Origin: a virus
Length of the DNA: 64,000 bases
Virus record (IMG/VR): IMGVR_UViG_3300008262_004787
Coordinates: 1-64,000 of that record
Direction: 5' to 3' (one strand)
The notes beneath the pieces are model-generated. The model saw only the letters and a program-made list of their open reading frames with translations, made no database searches and was not told where the DNA came from. Position 1 is the first letter of the stretch. Every line of letters begins with the position of its first letter. Position numbers and translations under genes: made by a program. Of this stretch, positions 6,217-14,894 are shown one piece after another.

Positions 6217-8468
6217 TAGGACTTTTTGAGTAGAAGGTTATTCATAGTACGAAGTACCTCAGTTACATTCTGCACATTCACAAACACAGCGTTTTCACCA
6301 TACATCTTTTTGAAAGCGATATGCGAATAGCTGTGGGGTCTGCTAGTTACGTACTCAGAAATGAAATACGACATAACCTTGACACCAGCATCACGCATCG
6401 CTTGTACCTGTCGCCGTGTATGATTGAATGCTTCCTCACCACCATAACTACGATATTCACCACCACGACGAACAGATGTACCAGGTTCACCATCCGAAAA
6501 GTTAATGAAGTACGTATCGTATTCACCAGAGCATTCCGTAATAAGGTCTAGCGTTGCGTTGAAGCACAATCCCTCAGGAGTAGAACCTGTCGGACACAGA
6601 GAAGGAAAGAGGTTACGAACCTTTTGGAAATTATCAACTCGACTGTCATGCACCACAGCGACCATAGGAATTTCACTATCACCACGAATCGTAACAACAA
6701 CTTCAATATTACGAATTTTACTAGCGACATAGGACAATGCAGTAGCCACGGTAATACACTGTTCCCACTTCCTGCCACTCATAGAACCAGACGCGTCCAG
6801 AGACAGATGGAGCATCGCAGGCTTAAAGTTTTCAACCGTGGTTCGCTTGAACACACTCTCAATATCCATACCCAGCTGAGCGAGGATACGGCGGTCAATA
6901 CGACCGTGATCCTGACGGGTAAATGTTGTTACAACAGGATCGTTACGAACCTGCAACCTATGCACAAGAACCTGACCCATACGAACACCAGATACCACTG
7001 CATTCTTGTTACGTTCAGTAGAGTACAGAACCTTTTCACCCTTATGATGCGTAACATGCGAAAATGGGAAGAACTCCGACTGCATAATTTGTTTATTAAT
7101 TTTACGTGTAACAAGACACGGGAACATACCGACAATCTTATCACCAGCCTCAACAATCTTCGCATCTGCGGATTCGAGATGCTGAATGTCAGCCCGTTCC
7201 TTCGCCTTCAACTTCTTACGACGATTCTGACCACGCATTACCTGCTCCATCTTCTTCATCGCATCCAACGCCTTCTTCTCATTGAACTTACCAGGAACAA
7301 CCGATGACTGCGTGTTGCCAATATCAAGATTTTCCAAGCCATCCAAATTCATATCAAACTGCACACCATCCATCTGAATCTGCACAGTTTGTGTGGACGT
7401 ATCCGAGTTAGCCTTTTGCATCTGCTGTTCATAATCGCCAATGTGCTTCATAATTTCATACAGTACATCATTGGCAACAGTCCACAACGGTGGGAGGGTT
7501 TCGTAATCCAACAACGTAATATACGAAGGGCCGCCCGAATATGATTTACTACCACCATTGATATACCAGTTTTGCCAAGGAGAATTGGTGAACGAAAAAC
7601 TCCACTCAGCAAAACGTTCTGGCATCCGCTTAGTAATATCAAATCGGCGGATATTCTTCAAATCAATCATACCGACCATCTTAGACAGCCCGGGCAGTGC
7701 ATTGCGGTCAAAGTTCGGATGAAAAATATTAATCAACCAGTTCGTGTAATTCTGAAACGTAGGAGTACGCCACGATGGATTGTGCTTCAAGTTTTTGGTA
7801 ACTTCGGTATTAAAGAAATACTTGGTATACATCGCATCGTAATAAGGACGATACCCCGATGCGTTCTTATACACATACGAATCAATACGACGATCTTCGA
7901 TTACGTTCATAATAACACCCAACATCTTCTGCATCGCCAGCACCTGCAAACGAATTTTGTTGAGGCCGATATCGTTACGATTATAATCAATCTGATAATC
8001 GGGATGAAGCAGACCACGGAGTTCAGGACTCAACGCAATGTAGCACTGCTCCCAATTCTTCTCAGTAATCAAATGTTCCAACATATTGAAATCCGAAAGG
8101 AGACAATGTGACCCCTCGTGTAGTGCAAGACCCACCATAGAATCGAAATGTTTCGAATCATCTTCAGCAGCAATTACAACACGCTTACCATCGGTATACG
8201 AATCCTTGCCGGAAGAAAAAGCCACTTCAATCGTTTCATCGTTGGTGAGAATACGAACAAAATTAGCAATAGCTCGACGAACAGAGGCAAGCTTGACAAT
8301 ACGCTCTGGATTTATAAAGTCATCTTTGATTGTAGATGTGGTGTACTCATCATCATCAAAATCCATCCAATACGAACTGTAATTAGTAGCCTGCTTCTTC
8401 TTAACACCTGTCCGCGTGTTAAGTGTCCACAGAGTTTCTTGTTCATATGTGTCGTAGTATCTTGACAT
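6216..8468 (-). CDS. VWA-domain protein with metallopeptidase-like domain (CobT/DUF2201-like)
   Basis: A 750-aa two-part protein. Near residues 117-121 is HEGSH, an HExxH-type zinc motif, and near 191 EDRR, the combination of DUF2201-like metallopeptidase domains. A charged linker (about 400-440, rich in Lys/Glu) leads to a von Willebrand A domain near residue 558 onward with a full MIDAS: D-A-S-G-S, a Thr in TGSTPEG and D in FSDGEPG. CobT and other MoxR partners share this C-terminal VWA with an acidic or charged linker. The MoxR/CobS-type ATPase lies two genes downstream. The start is the ATG preceded by AAAGG. VWA calls are certain; the peptidase-like domain may be inactive. Confidence 0.8.
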   Translation of the reverse strand: MSRYYDTYEQETLWTLNTRTGVKKKQATNYSSYWMDFDDDEYTTSTIKDDFINPERIVKLASVRRAIANFVRILTNDETIEVAFSSGKDSYTDGKRVVIAAEDDSKHFDSMVGLALHEGSHCLLSDFNMLEHLITEKNWEQCYIALSPELRGLLHPDYQIDYNRNDIGLNKIRLQVLAMQKMLGVIMNVIEDRRIDSYVYKNASGYRPYYDAMYTKYFFNTEVTKNLKHNPSWRTPTFQNYTNWLINIFHPNFDRNALPGLSKMVGMIDLKNIRRFDITKRMPERFAEWSFSFTNSPWQNWYINGGSKSYSGGPSYITLLDYETLPPLWTVANDVLYEIMKHIGDYEQQMQKANSDTSTQTVQIQMDGVQFDMNLDGLENLDIGNTQSSVVPGKFNEKKALDAMKKMEQVMRGQNRRKKLKAKERADIQHLESADAKIVEAGDKIVGMFPCLVTRKINKQIMQSEFFPFSHVTHHKGEKVLYSTERNKNAVVSGVRMGQVLVHRLQVRNDPVVTTFTRQDHGRIDRRILAQLGMDIESVFKRTTVENFKPAMLHLSLDASGSMSGRKWEQCITVATALSYVASKIRNIEVVVTIRGDSEIPMVAVVHDSRVDNFQKVRNLFPSLCPTGSTPEGLCFNATLDLITECSGEYDTYFINFSDGEPGTSVRRGGEYRSYGGEEAFNHTRRQVQAMRDAGVKVMSYFISEYVTSRPHSYSHIAFKKMYGENAVFVNVQNVTEVLRTMNNLLLKKS

Positions 8469-8504
8469 AATCACCTTTCGTTTAGGGTATACTATAAAGA
8501 TATA

Positions 8505-8531
8505 TCCCCCTCACCGAAAAGGAAAGGGGGA
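8505..8531 (-). terminator. Hairpin between the 301-aa gene and the VWA gene
   Basis: TCCCCCT (8505-8511) and AGGGGGA (8525-8531) form a 7-bp GC stem with a 13-nt loop, about 35 nt past the stop of the Cys-motif gene. On the minus strand an AT-rich segment (TATATCTTTATAG) follows rather than a pure T-run. It probably terminates the upstream transcript. The VWA gene must then have a promoter close by, which I cannot define with confidence. Confidence 0.55.
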
Positions 8532-8565
8532 CATCATTACGTTTTGATTAATATTGTAATAAATA

Positions 8566-9471
8566 CTATTTAACAAATATACATTGTTTATTACCTTTTT
8601 TAATTACCTTGTAAGGTGTTGCCGTTACATCAGTTAACGTATGTATGGTAAATACTGGTGTATCAATTGTGGCTACACCATATTCCGCGGTCCACGTTAT
8701 TTCCCAATCCAACATCTTACATAACATATTATATTCGTATCCATATCCATATTTCGTTGCAATACCAAGATTTTCCAATGCAATTCGTTTAGATTCGGTA
8801 CAATTAAATGAACACGGTAAATGTGTAACTAACTTTAACCCAGCCCATCGAAGAAGATTACTAGCCCAGATTGGTGTTGTTTCAGGTAATTCGATAGCAT
8901 TATATTCACCAAGAATATTTTCTGCTTCAACATAATCGGATGTATTGGTAATTGTACAGGCTGCTTGTTGCCACGTTGTATCAATACCACCTCGTCGCAT
9001 CCACACTTCCGTAAAATGCTCTGAACAACAATGTGGGTATCCTAATCCACGACCAATGAGATATTCTCCCATAAATACATCACGTTCACGAGTTTTCCAG
9101 ATGTCATTCCACTTGGAAACCAATTCTGGTTTGGTTACAATAGAACGCCATACAAATTGTGCCTGTCCATCCCACGGAAGTGAGTGATTACCGTAGTTAC
9201 CACTCATATTGTCTGCTTCTTTGTTTAGTAAAACAATCTCCAATCCATATTTACGAAATTCTGCACGTTTTTGTTCAACATCGGCGGGTCGAATAAACAA
9301 TAAATGTGCATCACGAGTTCCTTCAATTACCGAAAGATATTCAATGTGGTTGAATACGCCAACGATATTAGACATTAATTTTCTGTATTTATCCGCGTCT
9401 TTTTCATATTCTTGTTTAAAAGAAATATTAGTAAAGTTTGGACGTTCAATGTCTGTTTTTATAATCTGCAT
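8566..9471 (-). CDS. Conserved protein with PxCC and CSFNC motifs
   Basis: A 301-aa protein with two short Cys clusters in its second half: GLGYPHCCSEHF and HLPCSFNC followed by T-E-S. G-Y-P-x-C-C with a later P-C-S-F-x-C recurs in small uncharacterised families (DUF483-like), where the Cys may bind metal or an Fe-S cluster. No catalytic motif that I can name. It is followed by a hairpin and sits directly after a glycosyltransferase-like gene with 2 bp between, so it probably belongs to the same transcript. Start at the ATG (MQIIK); the frame is open three codons upstream. Confidence 0.55.
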   Translation of the reverse strand: MQIIKTDIERPNFTNISFKQEYEKDADKYRKLMSNIVGVFNHIEYLSVIEGTRDAHLLFIRPADVEQKRAEFRKYGLEIVLLNKEADNMSGNYGNHSLPWDGQAQFVWRSIVTKPELVSKWNDIWKTRERDVFMGEYLIGRGLGYPHCCSEHFTEVWMRRGGIDTTWQQAACTITNTSDYVEAENILGEYNAIELPETTPIWASNLLRWAGLKLVTHLPCSFNCTESKRIALENLGIATKYGYGYEYNMLCKMLDWEITWTAEYGVATIDTPVFTIHTLTDVTATPYKVIKKGNKQCIFVK

Positions 9472-9473
9472 AA

Positions 9474-10493
9474 TTACCAATTACCCAACTGTATGAGGTC
9501 TATTAATTTCGGAATAACTGTCTTTGGCGATGCTTGTTCTAATATTCTACGTTGTCCATTATAAGCAATATTATTTAGTCGCCATTTATTACTAGGTTTA
9601 ATCCATTCTCTGTGTGCTTTAATTATCTGGTCGGCTGCTCTCATTGGATTGGAAGCCATACCAATAGACAGCCGTGAACCAACAGGTACGGCAATATAAT
9701 GATAGTTGGGTATTAAGTCAATAGCCAGATGATGCGTGTGTTCATATAACATAACGGGAAGTCCCAATGTCCACAATTCATGTTCACGGGAACACCACTG
9801 ATGTCCTGGTAGTCCTAGATTAATTGTATGCGTCGCTGCTTTTCTAAAAAAGTCTTGCATTGGAAGTTTTTTCTCTGTACTACCAACACAAACCTCATCG
9901 GGATATTTGTATTCCAGTGCGGATATTACTTCTCTAATTTTAACCCCATCGTGTAAATAATCATCACGATTATTTCCAAAGAAAAATACTCTATCGTCCA
10001 ATTGAGATGAATTTCTAATATCTTGAATTTCTTCAATCATAGATTCAACAACATTTGGATAATATGGGAAATAAACAAATGGTAGTAATTTCGTAAAATC
10101 TAACCACGGATTTTCGTGATGATAACGTTCCAGCGAATACTGACCAAGTAACGACATGACATAACCTGGAAGTGTTTGTAGATACCGCGTCACAGATGGA
10201 GCGTCTTGTAAATCTACAATAACAAAATTTTTTGTTTCGTCGTTAACTATTATAAACCATAGGGAGTCAGGTATATACGGTCCATTTGAACTTACATTAA
10301 TATCCACTTCTGGAATGTATAACACCTTATTGTCTGCACACAAATTAATATAGGTAATATTTGCTTCGTGTCCCATATCAAACAGTACAGTTTTTAATTC
10401 ATACGCCAGAAGTTCGGTGAAATATGTGTTGATACCAACTGGACTTGGATTATGTCCCTTATGTGCTGGATGATATATTGTGTAACTCGCCAT
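9474..10493 (-). CDS. Putative glycosyltransferase-like protein
   Basis: A 339-aa protein with an N-terminal HPAHKGHNPSPVGINTYFTE and a C-terminal half containing H-Q-W-C-S-R-E-H-E-L-W-T-L-G-L-P-V-M-L. That latter stretch resembles the C-terminal donor-binding region of GT-B or exostosin-like transferases, where an acidic residue precedes a G-x-P-V run. There is no clear DxD motif. It stands apart from the main glycan block but could feed it. Moderate evidence for a GT fold, none for a substrate. Confidence 0.4.
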   Translation of the reverse strand: MASYTIYHPAHKGHNPSPVGINTYFTELLAYELKTVLFDMGHEANITYINLCADNKVLYIPEVDINVSSNGPYIPDSLWFIIVNDETKNFVIVDLQDAPSVTRYLQTLPGYVMSLLGQYSLERYHHENPWLDFTKLLPFVYFPYYPNVVESMIEEIQDIRNSSQLDDRVFFFGNNRDDYLHDGVKIREVISALEYKYPDEVCVGSTEKKLPMQDFFRKAATHTINLGLPGHQWCSREHELWTLGLPVMLYEHTHHLAIDLIPNYHYIAVPVGSRLSIGMASNPMRAADQIIKAHREWIKPSNKWRLNNIAYNGQRRILEQASPKTVIPKLIDLIQLGNW

Positions 10494-10501
10494 AAATACC
10501 T

Positions 10502-10672
10502 TTATTGTTTTTCTTCTACATAGTCGTCATCATGCCCGAAATCCATTCCCATCGCCTCATAATACATCTGGACATTCCATTCACGGAGGTCATTCCGTGT
10601 AGAGTCCCGATGAGAAACTTGACGAGGAGTTGATTCTTGCACGAATTCCCGTAACATTTCGTTTTCGGACAT
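10502..10672 (-). CDS. Small acidic protein, 56 aa
   Basis: A 56-codon ORF starting MSENEMLREFVQEST and ending in an acidic run (GHDDDYVEEKQ). The ATG is preceded by TTGGAG and, 33 nt upstream, by the decamer ACTATTTATA, so it looks like the first gene of a late-type unit continuing into the GT-like gene. No family recognised; charge and helix propensity suggest a small soluble protein. Confidence 0.55.
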   Translation of the reverse strand: MSENEMLREFVQESTPRQVSHRDSTRNDLREWNVQMYYEAMGMDFGHDDDYVEEKQ

Positions 10673-10705
10673 CGTGTTTCTCCAAGTTTAATTGTGAAAG
10701 GGTAT

Positions 10706-10715
10706 TATAAATAGT
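10706..10715 (-). promoter_or_regulatory. Late-promoter-like decamer ACTATTTATA
   Basis: An exact copy of the decamer found at 5869, 14251 and 34486, here 33 nt upstream of the 56-aa gene. The flanks are very AT-rich (a T-rich tract precedes the motif on the minus strand). Confidence 0.5.
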
Positions 10716-10733
10716 AAAATAAAATTTTAAAAT

Positions 10734-11405
10734 TCATCTCCCCAATTCACGCAATATTTCGTCTTGGAGATTACGGATGTCGGACTGATGTTGGTTGACC
10801 GTTTCCTCTATTTCGGCATCCTCCACAGGATCCATAGAATCTGTTGGCTTAGGTCCGTCATCCTTTTGTTTCTTGGCGTGTTCTGGGTCAGTTAAACTAG
10901 TTTCCACATACTTCTGGTGGGCCACCCACGGTGCGCCGGTAGTCAAAAACATACAATTATAACATAACAGATGTAGGTTATCTCTTGAAAAATCTCCCAT
11001 CTTGTCTTTGAAAGTTAACATCAACGGGGATTTACCATCTGACAATCGTTTCTCATTAAATCCACACAGACCACATTGTTCATTTAACATATGACGAGCT
11101 ACCATACGATATTTTAATCGTATCATACTATAATCCGTATGCTTGTTGGCAAATATGTCTCGTAGTGGAATACTTTTCGGATTCTTTGCAAATCCCTTGG
11201 TGGTACCTAATCCAAGAGGATTTGAATGCTGGTCATACAAATTATATATCTTGGCGTAACGTCGGTAACGAGGTTCACTGACACCCAACCATTTCGCAGC
11301 CTGTCGGTTACTGTTGGTGTTTCGTTGTGCCTCTTCTATTTCAGATTTCAATAAGGGTATAGACTTTCTACCCGTGTTGGAACTACCTACCTGTTTTTTC
11401 GCCAT
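10734..11405 (-). CDS. HTH protein with degenerate HNH-type zinc domain
   Basis: A 223-aa protein. Residues about 18-55 look like a helix-turn-helix (NRQAAKWLGVSEPRYRRYAKIY). The middle has CGLCG and, about 35 residues later, NLHLLCYNC, the two zinc knuckles of an HNH/treble-clef fold. The usual catalytic His-His segment between them reads L-T-F-K-D, so the nuclease centre looks lost and the domain may only bind DNA. The C-terminus is acidic and coiled-coil-like. A role as DNA-binding regulator or dead homing-type nuclease is inferred. It overlaps the end of the 46-aa membrane ORF upstream. Confidence 0.55.
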   Translation of the reverse strand: MAKKQVGSSNTGRKSIPLLKSEIEEAQRNTNSNRQAAKWLGVSEPRYRRYAKIYNLYDQHSNPLGLGTTKGFAKNPKSIPLRDIFANKHTDYSMIRLKYRMVARHMLNEQCGLCGFNEKRLSDGKSPLMLTFKDKMGDFSRDNLHLLCYNCMFLTTGAPWVAHQKYVETSLTDPEHAKKQKDDGPKPTDSMDPVEDAEIEETVNQHQSDIRNLQDEILRELGR

Positions 11406-11527
11406 AATTTATATATAAAACTGGAAATTTCTATTAATATCATTGCGGTCAGACACACCATTAAACAAACTATGGCAACGAAGGTAAATAACGACCAACC
11501 AAAAATATTAAAGAGTAAGGTGAGCAT
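11387..11527 (-). CDS. Small membrane protein, 46 aa
   Basis: A 46-codon ORF whose residues 3-36 are nearly all hydrophobic (LLFNIFGWSLFTFVAIV and onward), enough for one long or two short membrane helices, ending in the basic tail LWRKNR. Its ATG overlaps the ThyX stop codon (TAATG) and its end runs 19 nt into the HTH/HNH gene. No family recognised. Confidence 0.5.
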   Translation of the reverse strand: MLTLLFNIFGWSLFTFVAIVCLMVCLTAMILIEISSFIYKLWRKNR

Positions 11528-12192
11528 TAGTGTGTAAAATTAGTAATCAATGGAAATAATTTACCAATGGCTTCGGCACATGCTATAGCAATTTCCCGAT
11601 GTTCTTTCTGCGTTGCTTCATCACTTCTGATATCAATATAATGAATCCAACTACGAATCGTTCCATTCACATACATACGTGACATTGTAAGTCCTTCCGG
11701 AAGAACGGCACGTGCCACTTCCTTGGCGATACCTTTATCCAACGCCCATACATAGGCGTCCAACGCTGCATCCCATGCTTCAAGCTGCTTTCGTTGCCAC
11801 TGTGATTGTAGTGAAGAATCCGTGGTTACTATACTTGCCTGACGATTCTTAACGTCTTGTAAACGTGCTTCCCGTAGACATGGTTTCATATCCAATGATT
11901 CTACCGAAGCGTATCGTTGACTGAATTCTTGAAACGTGAAACTACGATGCCTGAGAATCTGTCGGGCAATGTCACGGGTTGTTTCAATTTCAAGTGTAAG
12001 ATTGGCCATCTCAAATGGTGACCAATGTTTATGTTTAATCAGATAACTAATAAGTTTATCTGTTGTGTCGGTATTTGTTTGGTTGCTCGGATTACTTACA
12101 CGAGCACAAAATGCTATTAAATCAGTAAGGTCACTGTCTGGACCTAACTCTTCGACACACGGAGTTGTGTACGAAACCAATTTGACTTTCAT
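11527..12192 (-). CDS. thyX: Flavin-dependent thymidylate synthase ThyX
   Basis: A 221-aa protein with the ThyX signature R-H-R-S-F-T-F-Q-E-F-S-Q-R-Y near residue 81 (family pattern RHRxxSxNExSxRY), a matching N-terminal V-S-Y-T-x-P, and a C-terminal R-S-W-I-H-Y-I-D-I-R-S-D-E-A-Q/T segment. ThyX makes dTMP from dUMP using FAD, NADPH and methylene-tetrahydrofolate. Length is normal. With dCMP deaminase (39226), dUTPase (58998) and the RNR (62916) it completes a phage dTTP route. The Ser of the classical motif is replaced by Thr, a variation that occurs in the family. Confidence 0.95.
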   Translation of the reverse strand: MKVKLVSYTTPCVEELGPDSDLTDLIAFCARVSNPSNQTNTDTTDKLISYLIKHKHWSPFEMANLTLEIETTRDIARQILRHRSFTFQEFSQRYASVESLDMKPCLREARLQDVKNRQASIVTTDSSLQSQWQRKQLEAWDAALDAYVWALDKGIAKEVARAVLPEGLTMSRMYVNGTIRSWIHYIDIRSDEATQKEHREIAIACAEAIGKLFPLITNFTH

Positions 12193-12428
12193 TAATGATC
12201 ACCGTAAATGCTAAATGTTGGAATTTCTGGTTCGGGGTCTTTCTCTTGTCTGACCATATATATCTTCCCTTCACCCGCATCAAAGAAGTATTGTTTACAT
12301 TTGGTCTTTTGGAACATATATTCTAATGCGGCAGTGAGTGTAGGAAATATACGCGTCCCGTCACCATTAGTTTCACGCCACCTATCACCAGGTGGAACTC
12401 TCTTTAAAATTTCTTCTCGTGTTTCCAT
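12192..12428 (-). CDS. Hypothetical protein, 78 aa
   Basis: A 78-aa soluble protein, N-terminus METREEILKRVPPG, then alternating beta and helix (FPTLTAALEYMFQ, YFFDAGEGKIYMV), ending in a Pro/Glu-rich tail. It overlaps the ThyX start by one base (ATG inside TAATG). No family recognised; it may be a small alpha/beta accessory protein co-translated with ThyX. Confidence 0.55.
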   Translation of the reverse strand: METREEILKRVPPGDRWRETNGDGTRIFPTLTAALEYMFQKTKCKQYFFDAGEGKIYMVRQEKDPEPEIPTFSIYGDH

Positions 12429-12431
12429 AAT

Positions 12432-14225
12432 TTATCGTATCTTTGTATAAAAGTCAATATCCTTTTGCATTTCCATTCTTTCTTGTTTGGTAAGTGAAGG
12501 ATTTTTTGATTGCAATTCTAAGAATTTAATAGTACTTTCTGCATGTTTTTTACGTTGCTGTGGTGTCCAATCCGCTGGGTTAGGACTTTTACTTGCCAGT
12601 GTATACGTCCAAGATTCATGCTGATATAATTCAAATGCCGCGGCAGTACTCAAGCCTCGTGCTCGCAATGCCAACGTTGCAATAGTTGGATAATAATAGT
12701 TTGGTGGTGGAGTTTTATTGGTGATGCGTAAACGAATCATACCAACACGTTTATCTGATTCTGGATCAATAATGAATCGTGTACGTAATTCTTTCAATGC
12801 ATCTTCCGAACTCACCGTTTTACTAATACCGAATGTGTCTCTTAATGATTTGTCGTTGACATACATGGGGATTGGATTCCCGTCACTGTCAATATTTCCT
12901 TCACCGTACACAGTCACTACCTTATCAACACCTTCGGTTGGCGTATCAGACAACATCTGAGGAATATCCAATGCATCCAACAGATATCTGGTAGTAGCTT
13001 CACGTACAGCTCTGTCAGATTCTATTGTATTTAAAAATTGTTTTGTGGCTATGTTATCTACATTTCTAATAGAATCCATCACCTTTTTTATTGATGGATA
13101 ATTCTTTTTTATACCTTCCAACGATTTTAATAAAGCTTTAAATTCGTTGGAGGCTAATTTCTCACCAGAAGTTGCTCTACTTAAAAACTGTTTATTGAGA
13201 GTACCGTTTGGATTAAAATAAGCATCATACTTAGGACTACTCAAACTCTTAATACCAGTACGATTAAATGTTGACAACGCACTACGTACTTCCTTTTGAT
13301 TTGCTTTTAAGAATTTTGAAAGTGCAACAAACGCCTTGTCAGCTTCTTGTTTGTGTAGTTTTTTCAACGCTTGAATTTTGGTTTTTGCTTTTGTGTCGTC
13401 GGTAAATGTTTCAATGGTACCGATAATTTTGGCATACCCTTGGTTTGCCAAAAATATATTTCCACTCTTCTTTAACGAAACACCAATCACATCACCAGAT
13501 ACAGTTCGTATATACAAATCAGATCGGTCATTCATGTCCTTACCTTTTGGTAATCCCATGTTTGCACGACCTTCTGCATTATCCCAGACTAATGAATCTA
13601 TACGACCATATTGCTTTTCTGTTTGTGACAGAGTTGCCACGATTTGGGCTTTGACACTTTTTGTCCAATCTTGTGTAAGTTTCGACCCTTTCATTGATGA
13701 TAATTGTGATATCATTTCATCTATCAATGCATCGTTATTACGTAGATACGCGTCCATGTCACCCTTGAAGGATTTACGTCCCTGCAATAACGTGTTGGAA
13801 ACTAGTACAACTGATGCTTCAGCAGCTCGTGACTCAGGTGTTCCGGCCCCAGCACTACCCTTATCAGTCACACCAATAATAGCATCATACACACCCTTAC
13901 CACCAGGTAACTTCCCTATGGATTGTGCAACATTGACTGTCCCTTTTCCAGATACTCGTGGTGTAGAAGGTTTTGTTGCTGATACCGATTTCTTTTGTGG
14001 GGTGGTTGGTTTGCCAACAGGTTCTTGTTTGGGAGCAGATTTTTGTCTACCTCTGGCAAATACATCTGCTGTCTTTTTATCTTTAAAATAATCTGTATTT
14101 CCCACTTGATTTTTAGCACCAAATCCACCTTTGGTTCTCCAAACATCGCCTGGGTTATGAGTTGCGGGAACTGCTTCCGACAACGATAATATATCAGTTA
14201 TAAATTCTTTTAATAATTCTTTCAT
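12432..14225 (-). CDS. Large phage protein with possible PD-(D/E)XK-like core
   Basis: A 597-aa protein. The N-terminus (about 22-58) contains G-D-V-W-R-T-K-G-G-F-G-A-K-N and D-Y-F-x-D-x-x-x-A-x-x-F-A-x-G, a short module I recognise from T4-like aquatic phage proteins. A Pro/Lys/Ser-rich linker follows (60-95). Near 231-253, D-R-S-D-L-Y-I-R then G-V-S-L-K-K resembles the D...xLK core of PD-(D/E)XK nucleases, but the acidic residue before the Lys is Ser. The rest is helical and Lys-rich. The decamer ACTATTTATA 25 nt before the ATG suggests late expression, so a packaged virion protein is plausible. Function not known. Confidence 0.5.
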   Translation of the reverse strand: MKELLKEFITDILSLSEAVPATHNPGDVWRTKGGFGAKNQVGNTDYFKDKKTADVFARGRQKSAPKQEPVGKPTTPQKKSVSATKPSTPRVSGKGTVNVAQSIGKLPGGKGVYDAIIGVTDKGSAGAGTPESRAAEASVVLVSNTLLQGRKSFKGDMDAYLRNNDALIDEMISQLSSMKGSKLTQDWTKSVKAQIVATLSQTEKQYGRIDSLVWDNAEGRANMGLPKGKDMNDRSDLYIRTVSGDVIGVSLKKSGNIFLANQGYAKIIGTIETFTDDTKAKTKIQALKKLHKQEADKAFVALSKFLKANQKEVRSALSTFNRTGIKSLSSPKYDAYFNPNGTLNKQFLSRATSGEKLASNEFKALLKSLEGIKKNYPSIKKVMDSIRNVDNIATKQFLNTIESDRAVREATTRYLLDALDIPQMLSDTPTEGVDKVVTVYGEGNIDSDGNPIPMYVNDKSLRDTFGISKTVSSEDALKELRTRFIIDPESDKRVGMIRLRITNKTPPPNYYYPTIATLALRARGLSTAAAFELYQHESWTYTLASKSPNPADWTPQQRKKHAESTIKFLELQSKNPSLTKQERMEMQKDIDFYTKIR

Positions 14226-14250
14226 AATATAACGTGGTTAAATATACTGA

Positions 14251-14260
14251 TATAAATAGT
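14251..14260 (-). promoter_or_regulatory. Late-promoter-like decamer ACTATTTATA
   Basis: An exact decamer on the minus strand, 25 nt upstream of the 597-aa gene. Same spacing as at 5869 (26 nt) and 34486 (23 nt). Confidence 0.55.
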
Positions 14261-14274
14261 TGATAGGTACGAAG

Positions 14275-14481
14275 TTATTCCTTATCTGGACGTTTCTGAT
14301 GCTTCAAACTGTTCTTCTTTTTTCCACCCTTGTGTTCTTCTTCCGAACGTCTGGGGTGACGGATTTTCTCAAACCCCTCGTAGTTATCTTCCAACCCGAA
14401 CTCTTCCTCATAATAGTCAAGTTCGTCATCATAGAATTCATCATCGTCATCAAACACAACATCACCTTGCCACTTTGGCAT
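14275..14481 (-). CDS. Small highly charged protein, 68 aa
   Basis: A 68-aa protein with an extremely acidic, Tyr-rich N-terminal half (D/E/Y repeats, residues 9-37) and a Lys/Arg/His-rich C-terminal half. Such bipolar charge is seen in disordered phage accessory proteins and DNA mimics, but no homologue is recognised. It lies between the DUF1599-like gene and the 597-aa gene. Confidence 0.55.
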   Translation of the reverse strand: MPKWQGDVVFDDDDEFYDDELDYYEEEFGLEDNYEGFEKIRHPRRSEEEHKGGKKKNSLKHQKRPDKE

Positions 14482-14507
14482 CGTACAATCTCCTAAATAT
14501 TATAAAG

Positions 14508-14894
14508 TTATTTTGCCCACTTACCACGCTTGACCAACTGACAGATAACCCCGTAAACCGATAGGTCTTGAAAGGTGTCGTCTATCGCCTCTCCTACATT
14601 GTCCTTCTTACCTAATACGACCAACTGCTTCAACCGTTGAATCTTATCATTCATACGAAACCACAAACCAGTTAACGACAACTGAACATCATCAGGTGTT
14701 GATAACGAAGTCCCAACAGAAATATTACTTGGTCCATAGTTGGACTGTTTGACACAAAACGTTTCGTATTGCTCCATCATAATATTCCAGTATTCTTTGG
14801 TCATCTCTGGATATTCTCGTTCAATCTGTGCAACTATATCGGGTTTTTTATACACTGTTAAGTTGCCTGTGATACGATGTGACTCAATTTGCAT
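14508..14894 (-). CDS. DUF1599-like nucleotide-modification-associated protein
   Basis: A 128-aa helical protein with K-Q-S-N-Y-G-P-S-N-I, then L-T-G-L-W-F-R-M-N-D-K-I-Q-R-L and D-D-T-F-Q-D-L-S-V-Y-G-V-I, the pattern of DUF1599 ('nucleotide modification associated domain 1'). This family is related to all-alpha dUTPase/MazG-type proteins and often sits beside phage nucleotide-metabolism genes. It may hydrolyse or handle a modified nucleotide. It overlaps the end of the GT2 gene by 11 bp. Family call is moderate to good; activity is inferred. Confidence 0.65.
   Translation of the reverse strand: MQIESHRITGNLTVYKKPDIVAQIEREYPEMTKEYWNIMMEQYETFCVKQSNYGPSNISVGTSLSTPDDVQLSLTGLWFRMNDKIQRLKQLVVLGKKDNVGEAIDDTFQDLSVYGVICQLVKRGKWAK

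Noticed and set aside
6624-7307. A 227-codon open frame on the plus strand
   Set aside because: Antisense to the VWA/metallopeptidase gene, rich in Thr, Asn, His and Arg as expected for a shadow frame.
3185-8468. Cobaltochelatase CobS/CobT of B12 synthesis
   Set aside because: The CobN-type large subunit and any other cobalamin gene are absent, and the VWA protein has an HExxH domain not found in CobT. MoxR-VWA type is safer.
13378-14091. A 237-codon open frame on the plus strand
   Set aside because: Antisense to the 597-aa protein. No domain, and all real genes here are on the minus strand.
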